Shown: positions 1 to 6,518 of the stretch, piece by piece
Position numbering within the stretch: the first letter of the stretch is position 1
Layout of the letters: the number at the start of each line of letters is the position of its first letter
DNA from: Chryseobacterium polytrichastri
Lineage (GTDB): Bacteria; Bacteroidota; Bacteroidia; Flavobacteriales; Weeksellaceae
Direction: 5' to 3'
Length of the DNA stretch: 37,821 bases
Assembly (NCBI RefSeq): GCF_900142445.1
Contig: NZ_FRAV01000046.1
Location: 1 to 37,821 of the forward strand
The notes under the pieces: model-generated
Databases searched by the model: none
What the model saw: the letters and a program-made list of their open reading frames with translations, nothing else
Told to the model about the DNA's origin: nothing
Program-made: the position numbers and the translations under genes

Positions 1-93
1 AGGGTCGTTGGAGATGACGACGTTGATAGGCTACAGGTGTAAAGTTGGTAACAGCATAGCCGAGTAGTACTAATTACCCGTAGATTTATTGCC
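1..93 (+). rRNA. 23S ribosomal RNA, 3' end (partial)
   Basis: The first ~90 bases carry the conserved 3' terminal part of bacterial 23S rRNA, including the GAGTAGTACTAATTACCCG stretch just before the mature end. The gene enters from the left edge of the window. The exact 3' end is estimated. It is followed by a ~115-base spacer without a tRNA and then by 5S rRNA, so this is the tail of an rRNA operon. Confidence 0.9.
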
Positions 94-207
94 TAATTGG
101 CAAGTGCTTAATTGCGCATTCAAGGTTCTCTCTTTGTGAATATTCTTATCGATTAAAAAGCCGTGGCCGTAGGTAATATGCCAACAGCCAATAGCTATAT
201 ACAACCT

Positions 208-317
<110 letters not shown>

Positions 318-323
318 TTATTT

Positions 324-360
324 AAAAGTCTCATACAGTATTGTATGAGACTTTTTTTTT
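324..360 (+). terminator. rRNA operon terminator
   Basis: A perfect 13-bp stem (AAAAGTCTCATAC pairing with GTATGAGACTTTT) with a 6-base loop runs into a tract of nine Ts, seven bases after the 5S rRNA. This is a textbook intrinsic terminator ending the rRNA transcript. Confidence 0.93.
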
Positions 361-384
361 ACGCAAAACTCAAAGCTTTACTTT

Positions 385-471
385 TGCTAGATGCTAGATG
401 CTAGATGCTAGATGCTAGATGCTAGATGCTAGATGCTAGATGCTAGATGCTAGATGCTAGATGCTAGATGC
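385..471. repeat. Heptamer tandem repeat (TGCTAGA)n, about 12 copies
   Basis: About 87 bases are an uninterrupted tandem array of the 7-mer TGCTAGA, roughly 12.4 copies with no visible mismatch. Each unit holds CTAG. The period is not a multiple of three, and TAG falls in all three plus-strand frames, so the array cannot be read through as coding sequence on that strand. It lies 25 bases after the rRNA terminator. Confidence 0.97.
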
Positions 472-507
472 GTCATTGCGAGGAACGAAGTTCCGAAGCA
501 ATCTCAA
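471..507. repeat. Dispersed hairpin repeat, GTCAT...ATCTCAA type
   Basis: A nested palindrome: outer arms TTGC/GCAA (476-479 and 498-501), inner arms GGAAC/GTTCC (482-486 and 490-494) and a GAA loop. It is bounded by GTCAT on the left and ATCTCAA on the right. From memory, this sequence type (GTCATTGCGAGGAACGAAG...) is a common intergenic repeat in Chryseobacterium and relatives. It abuts the heptamer array. Confidence 0.7.
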
Positions 508-548
508 AAAACATAAATCTTTTACCAAAAATTATATCCACACTTTTT

Positions 549-570
549 GTCATCCTGAAAGGATCTCAAC
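549..570. repeat. Second, smaller GTCAT...ATCTCAA hairpin repeat
   Basis: ATCCT (552-556) and AGGAT (560-564) form a short hairpin with a GAA loop, with GTCAT before and CTCAA after. The outer words and loop match the element at 471-507 while the stem differs, suggesting one family with variable stems. Together the elements occupy part of a 697-base gene-free region (318-1014). Small open frames there lack ribosome-binding context and run through the repeats. Confidence 0.55.
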
Positions 571-738
571 TATTCCTTTTAAATCATTTTTTGTATTTAC
601 ATTTTACAAACAACAATCCCTCTTTTTTCATTCATTTAAAAATCTGCTTAATCCGCTTGATCTGCGAGAGATCATTATCCTCAAATTTAACCCTCCTGTA
701 GAAGTAAAGCAATCTCTTTTTTTTCTGGGTATCACAAC

Positions 739-772
739 AAACCTCACAGGTTTTTAAAACCTGTGAGGTTTT
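739..772. terminator. Long palindrome, possible bidirectional terminator or dispersed repeat
   Basis: A near-perfect palindrome made of AACCTCACAGG and CCTGTGAGGTT, extended by A and T runs, with a very small loop. It resembles a bidirectional intrinsic terminator, but no gene ends next to it, so it may be a dispersed repeat. The nearest gene end is that of the minus-strand gene at 1015. Confidence 0.55.
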
Positions 773-857
773 AGATTTATACGGTTTCACTCAGCAAAGA
801 TTGATGTGCTTTGAGTGTCTCAGTAACTTATTTTTTTAACAACTATTTATCTTAAAG

Positions 858-980
858 ACAAAGCCCCTAGCCCTGATAGCAGCGGTTACCCCACAACAAG
901 GAGTTGGAAAAGGTAAGGATTTTAGCGTTGGAGTGCTCTGGCGTGAGGAGTATGAGCGGATAGCAGGAAATAGCTACCGA
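858..980 (+). repeat. Flavobacterial structured repeat (TAGCCCTGATAG ... GGATAGCAGGAAATAGC)
   Basis: The ends AAAGCCCCTAGCCCTGATAG and GAGCGGATAGCAGGAAATAG match, from memory, the conserved ends of a structured repeat present in many copies in Flavobacteriia genomes, with a variable middle. The interior is GC-richer than its surroundings and has no credible reading frame. It may correspond to the Rfam Flavo-1 family, but I cannot confirm that without a covariance-model search. Confidence 0.5.
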
Positions 981-1014
981 ACAAGTTAAGGTAAGGCTGA
1001 TCTTTATTATAACA

Positions 1015-1539
1015 TCAAAGTGCACTTATAGTAAAAACAACTCTGCTATTATAAGCTGCTGCGGGAATCGTTACCGATACACCACTTAGTTCTAATTGTA
1101 TAGGAATATTACTATACGATGCAAGTGCAAGAACAGCAACAATTCTGAATAGCTCAATATCAGTGAGAGTAAGAGCTTGGTAGGCTGTACCTCCTGTTAT
1201 ATTACATAATAAGCAGACTGTTGTACCATTACCAGTTCTTTTAGCAGATAAGATTAAAGCATTATTCCATGTTGGATTAGCCTGATAGTGTACGGAAACT
1301 TTTGCACTTCCTAATAAAAGTGGGACACTTGCTGTTAAGAGTATCTGGTTGGCTGCACTTTGATAAGGGCCACTATAATCCGAACCAGCTTCAGTGATAG
1401 AAAGAATAGGAACAGCCCAACTTGTTCCTGAGACTGTCAATGTTTGTGCTTTAACAGCATAACTGGATAATAGTAAAATAACAATGGATAAGTATTTTAG
1501 AGTAAATTGTTTTTTGGTAAAATATATGTTAAACTTCAT
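1015..1539 (-). CDS. Small secreted protein with CxxC pair, possible tip or minor subunit
   Basis: A 174-residue protein with a signal peptide (hydrophobic run LSIVILLLSSYAV ending in KAQ). The mature part is low-complexity, rich in Thr, Ala and Ser and beta-prone. It contains WAVPILSITEAGSDYSG near the N terminus, a CLLC pair in the middle and a final strand VVFTISAL. The family is not recognised. It is last in a five-gene same-strand cluster, 11 bases after the subunit gene that precedes it, so it is almost certainly co-transcribed. The final hydrophobic strand resembles the endings of the two subunit-like proteins in the cluster, but overall similarity is weak. A tip adhesin or terminating subunit is an inference from position; a structural Ig-like domain protein of another role is equally possible. 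Confidence 0.6.
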   Translation of the reverse strand: MKFNIYFTKKQFTLKYLSIVILLLSSYAVKAQTLTVSGTSWAVPILSITEAGSDYSGPYQSAANQILLTASVPLLLGSAKVSVHYQANPTWNNALILSAKRTGNGTTVCLLCNITGGTAYQALTLTDIELFRIVAVLALASYSNIPIQLELSGVSVTIPAAAYNSRVVFTISAL

Positions 1540-1550
1540 TGTATTTAATT

Positions 1551-2087
1551 TTACTCGGTGATGGTGTACGTAATAACAACCGGTGTATTGGTAAGTGCTG
1601 ACAAGTTAGCATATGTATTAGGAACAAGGCTGATGGTGAGTTGATGACCATTACTTACCCCATTTCCCGTAAATGCTCCTCCAATTCCACTGATGATAGT
1701 AACCGCTGTTGTAGTAAGCGTAACCTGCCCAGCGCTGGTTCCCAAAGTACCGCCACCCATTCCAGAAGCTGCTGCTGCCTGTAATCTTATATTAACTCCG
1801 GGAATGACTTGATTCACGGATGCCGTAACTCTTCTTGTGACTCCTGCAGGAGCAATTGCAGATGTATAGTTGATCCATTTGGTGGTATTAGACATTGGAT
1901 TTACTACTCCCAAGCCTGCCTCTGTGGGAGCAGTAAAATTTAATGCAAAATTTCCTGTAGGCTCTATATCTAATAATGTCACAATAGGTAATGTTACAGA
2001 AACGGCACTATTTCCAGTAGTTTGTGAAAATATGGTGCCAGATATACCAAGGATTACTATATATAATATGTTACTGAAGCATCTCAT
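1551..2087 (-). CDS. Secreted fibre-subunit-like protein, paralogue of the 5740-6318 gene
   Basis: A 178-residue secreted protein with signal peptide (ILYIVILGISGTIFSQ). It is clearly paralogous to the 192-residue protein at 5740-6318: both have the order 'LLDIEP/IVDIEP', FTAPTEAG, W-NY-S, IPG--I, GTLGT, SGIG-A-TGNG-SNGH, and a final 'ITYTIT/VTYTIS' strand. The start codon overlaps the stop of the upstream usher-like gene as ATGA (2084-2087), implying translational coupling. No type IX sorting domain or lipobox is present. Small beta-rich secreted proteins tied to a PapD-like chaperone and a large outer-membrane barrel suggest a surface fibre subunit; the early alternating hydrophobic strand (SAVSVTLPIVTLLDIEP) could serve as a donor strand. 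The function is inferred. Confidence 0.7.
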   Translation of the reverse strand: MRCFSNILYIVILGISGTIFSQTTGNSAVSVTLPIVTLLDIEPTGNFALNFTAPTEAGLGVVNPMSNTTKWINYTSAIAPAGVTRRVTASVNQVIPGVNIRLQAAAASGMGGGTLGTSAGQVTLTTTAVTIISGIGGAFTGNGVSNGHQLTISLVPNTYANLSALTNTPVVITYTITE

Positions 2088-4846
2088 TTTTTCTTTTTTA
2101 TTTCATTATATCCTACTTTTATAGATTCTTGTTGGTATTTTACTTCCGTTTGCTGTTTCACCACATTAATGGTTATATCTTTGGTTTCAGAAGGATTTAA
2201 TAGAAAGCTAAAAGCATCCATTGATATTTTATAGCGCTTATCCAATCCGTTTCTATAAATCTTCACATTCCAATTTCCTGGGCGAAGATAAGTGAAATCA
2301 AATTTTTCTCCCATGAAACCTATTTTTCGATATACTTGTTCGCCATTGGAAGCTTCTATAATAATACTTTCTTTTTTCTTTTTGTCTTTATTAAATTGAA
2401 ACTGAGCAAAGCTCAATTGATCATTTCCCGAAGCCTCATTAAGCTTAACCATCCCCTGAATATTTGCGGCCGTCGTTATATTAAAATTAAAGATATTCTC
2501 TTTATTGGTTAAGAGTACCTGAGTTGGTAATGATATATCAGCAATATCATTAATTTCTGTTGTTGAACGATCTATTTCCAAAAGATAATCTCCCGGACTT
2601 ACATTTTTGAAAATATAGTTGCCATTTTTATCTGTGACTGAAAGATGACTACCCATGACAAGTCTGATACCTTCTATTTTTTTAGCTCCAAGATTTCCAA
2701 TGTTTCCAGATAAAGTAGTGTATTCTGCAGTTTTTTGCACCGGAGCATTGAAACGCCATGTATAACGAACTGAAAATATAAAGTCTTTATTTCCCAATTG
2801 TCCACGTTGTAAAGCATAACGTCCGGATACATCAAAATCATGACCCTGGAAAACTTGTTGATGAAAAAGGACTTCAAAGAGATTTCGGTCATTATAATAT
2901 TCTTCAGGCAGATAATTATTTTGATAAAATATACTTAGATAAGTACTGTTCGAAAATCTACTTAGAACACGGGCACCATAATATATCTGCTTTTCGTTTT
3001 TCATTTGATAGCGCGATGTTATGGCATAGCTTCCATATACATTAAATGAAGTTTTAAATTTTTCAAAAGCGAGATTAAGTGTATAAAAACTTGAATTACC
3101 CTTAAAATCCGACAGATAATTATCAGTCTTACCAAATTGAGTTTGTGCATTGATTTGAAAAGCACCAATCTCCTGATCAACACTCACTCTCACGAATCTT
3201 TCATAATAATCGAATTGTCTGGGCTCCAAGCGATCTTTGTATTTCTGATAACCATTATAAATCATCACAGATCCTTTTTTTGCATATTTATAATTGATTC
3301 CATATTGCAGAGAATTTCTATACGGCGCTGCTAAAAATAAGGTATCTCTTTTGAAGTTTTTGGCATCCTGTACATAATTAACAAATAGATTGAGGCGCTT
3401 TGAAATTTTGTATTGAAGGTTTCCATTAAAGGTACTGGTGTTGGTAAAATATCCGGCAAATTGCGGACTAGACCTCATGTACATTATATTTCCATTGATT
3501 CTTTCGAAACTTCCCAAAACCTGCATCATGTAAGCACTTCCTTCTGTTCGTTCCGTTTTACTGTACGCTAGTTCACCGGAAACGTCGATGTTTTTATTAA
3601 GTTTAAATTTCCCTGTTGCATAAGGAAGGTGAGCGTTAGAATCGAGTGTCAATCCATTAAGACTAAATCCTTCATCCTCGGTTCTTGGTATTTTGTATAA
3701 ATAACCAGTGGTAATTTCAGATTCTTTATTGATTTTAAATGTTGAGTAAATATTAAATTCATCCTTTACATCCAGAAAAAATCTCGGATGATTATAAAAA
3801 CTTCCAATGCTAATTTTTTTGAAGTTATATCTGAATTCTGCACCTCGCCCATATCTGGCAAATTCTGTAAGATAAGATGAAGTATAGGTTTTATCTCCTA
3901 GATGAACGAAGAAGTTATCTCTTTTATAATTAATAAAATATTCTTCATATTGGGTAAAAGAACTAAACTCTACAGGATTTTTGCTGACTGCATGAAATTC
4001 AAGTTGTCCTTTATTGTCTTTATCAAGTGTTCCTTTCCCATAAATTTCTCCCTGAAAACCGTCATGATAAACTCCTCTGTTCTGCATTCCGATGAAAGAT
4101 AAAGATGCTGAAATAGGGAGACGATGGTAGATATCGTCTTCAATAGGTTTTACTGAAATAATTTTGGTAGTCGTATAAACGGTTTGATTTTCCTTTAAGT
4201 TATCCGCAGAAGAGACTGAAAGATTTAGATTGAAATATTCATTTTTTCCTAAATCAGGATTTGTTTTTTTACTGACTGTAATTATTTTTGTTTCACCGGG
4301 GAGTAGAAGAAGTTGAGATTCGTTATCGAGAACTGCATTTTTACTTTCGAGCACAAGATTTTCGGTGATGTTTCCACTATTTTTTAAAAAGAATGAAGAG
4401 TTGATGGTTTCGCCGGCTTTTACATATTCTGGAGAATTAATTGCAGTTACTGTTAATTTTTTACTTCCCGAAATAATTACCTGTAAAGATTTAATAATTG
4501 GGTCACCATTATTTTTCTCTTTTCCATGTAAGGTAATTGTATAGTTTCCCTGTGGACATTCAGCAGCAATTCTTAGCGGAACAATATACACGGAACTTTG
4601 GCCTGCTGAAACCGGATATTCACTTTTTGTAATAATGGGTACTATATACTGACTAGAAGTTTCTACATGAATGTCGTATACTTTATTTTCCGAGGTTGTA
4701 TTTTCTATTGTAAAGGAAATAGAGGTAGCCGTTCCCGGCAGTAGACTATCTTTTTTGCTGACAAATTCTTTAGGTTGTTGCTGAGAAAAAAAAAGTACTG
4801 GGAATAATAAGAGAATGATAAAGTATAGAGTCCAATTTTTAATCAT
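2084..4846 (-). CDS. Usher-like outer-membrane protein
   Basis: A 920-residue exported protein: signal peptide (1-21); two Ig-like repeats at about 25-230 that resemble NEW3-type domains; a long region rich in alternating aromatic strands from about 240 to 715 that looks like a large beta-barrel; then a carboxypeptidase-regulatory-like fold (SVTDKNGNYIFKNVSPGDY) and a final Ig-like part. The stretch with GD at 317-318 and RG at 334-335 recalls the GD...F..RG signature of fimbrial ushers, and the Ig-like pieces after the barrel recall usher C-terminal domains. It sits directly after a PapD-like chaperone gene (8-base overlap) and before a subunit gene (ATGA overlap). It has no TonB box or SusC-type plug. 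The assignment as an usher is an inference from layout and gene context; a generic outer-membrane barrel is the alternative. Confidence 0.65.
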   Translation of the reverse strand: MIKNWTLYFIILLLFPVLFFSQQQPKEFVSKKDSLLPGTATSISFTIENTTSENKVYDIHVETSSQYIVPIITKSEYPVSAGQSSVYIVPLRIAAECPQGNYTITLHGKEKNNGDPIIKSLQVIISGSKKLTVTAINSPEYVKAGETINSSFFLKNSGNITENLVLESKNAVLDNESQLLLLPGETKIITVSKKTNPDLGKNEYFNLNLSVSSADNLKENQTVYTTTKIISVKPIEDDIYHRLPISASLSFIGMQNRGVYHDGFQGEIYGKGTLDKDNKGQLEFHAVSKNPVEFSSFTQYEEYFINYKRDNFFVHLGDKTYTSSYLTEFARYGRGAEFRYNFKKISIGSFYNHPRFFLDVKDEFNIYSTFKINKESEITTGYLYKIPRTEDEGFSLNGLTLDSNAHLPYATGKFKLNKNIDVSGELAYSKTERTEGSAYMMQVLGSFERINGNIMYMRSSPQFAGYFTNTSTFNGNLQYKISKRLNLFVNYVQDAKNFKRDTLFLAAPYRNSLQYGINYKYAKKGSVMIYNGYQKYKDRLEPRQFDYYERFVRVSVDQEIGAFQINAQTQFGKTDNYLSDFKGNSSFYTLNLAFEKFKTSFNVYGSYAITSRYQMKNEKQIYYGARVLSRFSNSTYLSIFYQNNYLPEEYYNDRNLFEVLFHQQVFQGHDFDVSGRYALQRGQLGNKDFIFSVRYTWRFNAPVQKTAEYTTLSGNIGNLGAKKIEGIRLVMGSHLSVTDKNGNYIFKNVSPGDYLLEIDRSTTEINDIADISLPTQVLLTNKENIFNFNITTAANIQGMVKLNEASGNDQLSFAQFQFNKDKKKKESIIIEASNGEQVYRKIGFMGEKFDFTYLRPGNWNVKIYRNGLDKRYKISMDAFSFLLNPSETKDITINVVKQQTEVKYQQESIKVGYNEIKKKK

Positions 4847-5639
4847 TTTTTACTTCTAGTTCCACATTCAGAGCGAACGCGTTTTCGTCTTCATCAGTTG
4901 CTATGATGACAGCATTGTATTGGTCAGGCGGTATTTTATTGAGATCAATATGGTAGGATTTGGATGTTTTTGGTAATAGTCCCATAGCCTGACTGGAAAA
5001 TACCCCCATTTTTTGTCCTGTTTTACGGTTATAGATTTCTATAGACGCCGTAGGTTTAGAATAAATATCACCTTTATTGGCAATTGCTATTTTTACAATT
5101 TGCTTGCTTTCTTCTTTTTCAATTTTTACACTTTCGAATTTTAGATCGGGTTTTACTTTTTCAGCATCGTAATCTGTAATCACCTGAATCGCATATCGGA
5201 TGATAGAAGTGATGTTAACCCCTTGCTTACTGTCGCTTGGTTTTACATCTTCTACAGGTTCAACAATAAAAACGCTCCAATAGCTTCCTGGTTTAGAAAG
5301 CTGCTTAGGAACGGTGATTTCATAATATACTTCTGTTTTTTCTTTGCCTTTCAGGGTAATGAAATTGGTATTAAGCTTAATCCAGTCTGTATTGGTTCTT
5401 TCGTTTGTATGTGGGGCAGTATAACTAATGGTTCCATCTGCTTGATAACTAAGATCCTGTAAGAATATTTTTACACTTTGCGGTTTGCTCCCTGTATTTT
5501 CAATCGCAATTTTTCCCTTATAAACCTGTCCGTTTTCCACTTTATAGTTGTGGGTAAGTCCGTTTAGAACGACAATACTTGCCTGTAAAAAAGTAAATGG
5601 TATCAGCAGGGATATAAAAAAGAAAATGCGCTTTATCAT
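4839..5639 (-). CDS. Periplasmic PapD-like (fimbrial-type) chaperone
   Basis: A 266-residue protein with signal peptide (FFFISLLIPFTFLQAS) and two predicted Ig-like domains. The first (about 20-140) contains 'GKIAIENTGSKPQSVKIFL' and 'GSYWSVFIVEP'; the second (about 155-262) contains 'KIAIANKGDIYSKPTASIEI'. This is the pattern of PapD-like/DUF916-like periplasmic proteins. There is no C-terminal membrane anchor, unlike Gram-positive DUF916-DUF3324 proteins. It overlaps the downstream usher-like gene by 8 bases and follows the first subunit gene after a 100-base spacer carrying a hairpin. The likely role is to hold secreted subunits in the periplasm for the outer-membrane partner; this is inferred from fold and context. 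Confidence 0.65.
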   Translation of the reverse strand: MIKRIFFFISLLIPFTFLQASIVVLNGLTHNYKVENGQVYKGKIAIENTGSKPQSVKIFLQDLSYQADGTISYTAPHTNERTNTDWIKLNTNFITLKGKEKTEVYYEITVPKQLSKPGSYWSVFIVEPVEDVKPSDSKQGVNITSIIRYAIQVITDYDAEKVKPDLKFESVKIEKEESKQIVKIAIANKGDIYSKPTASIEIYNRKTGQKMGVFSSQAMGLLPKTSKSYHIDLNKIPPDQYNAVIIATDEDENAFALNVELEVKND

Positions 5640-5684
5640 TTTTTTATGTAAAGTTTTTGTAGTTAGTATAGAGCAAAAGAAAGG

Positions 5685-5716
5685 TAAGAAGAAACTGAGT
5701 ACTCAATTTCTTCTTA
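5685..5716 (-). promoter_or_regulatory. Intercistronic hairpin between subunit and chaperone genes
   Basis: A 32-base near-perfect palindrome: arms TAAGAAGAAA (5685-5694) and TTTCTTCTTA (5707-5716) around the inner palindrome TGAGTACTCA, with one mismatch. No T tract follows on the minus strand, so it is not a clean terminator. It is better placed as an mRNA 3' stabiliser, processing site or leaky attenuator between the first subunit and the assembly genes. Confidence 0.65.
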
Positions 5717-5739
5717 TGTAAAATGTTATTTCTTCAGTG

Positions 5740-6318
5740 TTAATTATCTGAAATCGTGTAAGTAACTTTTGCAGTAGTTGTAGCAGTTGCCTGTAAATCT
5801 GCATAAGCAGCAACTCCACCAGGGCCACTACCTGCCGCTAAAGCATACGTGAGGTTATGTCCATTACTGGCGCCATTTCCGGTATATGCACTTCCGATTC
5901 CTGAAACAATAGTCTGATCTACAGCACTCAATGTTAATTGAGCTGAGGGCGTACCCAATGTTCCTGCACCTGCTCCCGTAGCTGCAGCTGCAGTAACGTG
6001 GATGTCTATTCCCGGGATAATAGCGTCTAGTTTTACCGTAACATTACGAGTGGGATCTGCAACAGATTTAATGGATGAATAATTCAGCCAAAGTGTAGTA
6101 TTAGAAGCACTTGGTAAAAGAGGTTGCCCTGCCTCTGTAGGCGCAGTAAAACCTAAAGTAATGTTTTTAGTAGCTGCCGGTTCAATATCAACTATAGCAA
6201 CTTCTGGAATACTAATTGTAATCGTATGATTGTCTGTGTTGGTATCTTGTGCATTTACATGAGCAGAAAACGCCAAAGCAAAAAGAGACATCGCAATAGA
6301 TAATTTAAGTTTTTTCAT
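5740..6318 (-). CDS. Secreted fibre-subunit-like protein, probable major subunit
   Basis: A 192-residue secreted protein with a clean signal peptide (1-24, ending in NAQ). The mature part is Ala, Thr and Gly rich and beta-prone, with HTITISIPEVAIVDIEP at its start, FTAPTEAG at about 53-60, GTLGT, SGIGSAYTGNGASNGH, and the terminal strand VTYTISDN. It is paralogous to the protein at 1551-2087. As the first gene of a five-gene minus-strand cluster, with a stable hairpin directly after it, it is in the position of an abundantly expressed major subunit. No lipobox, cysteine or T9SS sorting domain is present. It is not recognised from a named family; the subunit role rests on paralogy and context. 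Confidence 0.7.
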   Translation of the reverse strand: MKKLKLSIAMSLFALAFSAHVNAQDTNTDNHTITISIPEVAIVDIEPAATKNITLGFTAPTEAGQPLLPSASNTTLWLNYSSIKSVADPTRNVTVKLDAIIPGIDIHVTAAAATGAGAGTLGTPSAQLTLSAVDQTIVSGIGSAYTGNGASNGHNLTYALAAGSGPGGVAAYADLQATATTTAKVTYTISDN

Positions 6319-6458
6319 GGTTTTTAAAGTTTGGTCATGTGAAGTTAATAAAAATCATCAAATGATGAAATATTTTTTATTAATTATCAATATTTTATTA
6401 TTTGTTTTCTAATTGAAATTTATTAAACTGAATTCTAATATTTTATGACTAGAATCAA

Positions 6459-6493
6459 TAAAAAAAGCCTTACATCATTGATGCAAGACTTTG
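6459..6493 (-). terminator. Terminator of the phospholipase C gene
   Basis: On the minus strand, AAGTCTTGCAT and ATGTAAGGCTT pair around a CAATG loop and run into a tract of Ts, 25 bases after the phospholipase stop. An outer GAATCAA/TTGATTC pair lengthens the stem. It also insulates the chaperone-usher-like cluster that follows. Confidence 0.85.
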
Positions 6494-6518
6494 ATTCATT
6501 TTTAATGATATTTTTAAA

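Noticed and set aside
94..207. tRNA gene in the 23S-5S spacer
   Set aside because: No cloverleaf or CCA-type end was found; the spacer is short and unstructured.
385..471. CRISPR-like array
   Set aside because: The unit is only 7 bases, there are no spacers, and no cas gene is present.
461..757. Open frames of 98 and 77 codons in the repeat strip after the rRNA operon
   Set aside because: They run through the hairpin repeats, overlap each other in different frames and their predicted proteins have no domain character.
5223..5462. 79-codon plus-strand frame inside the chaperone gene
   Set aside because: It is a shadow of the well-supported minus-strand chaperone gene and has no family features.
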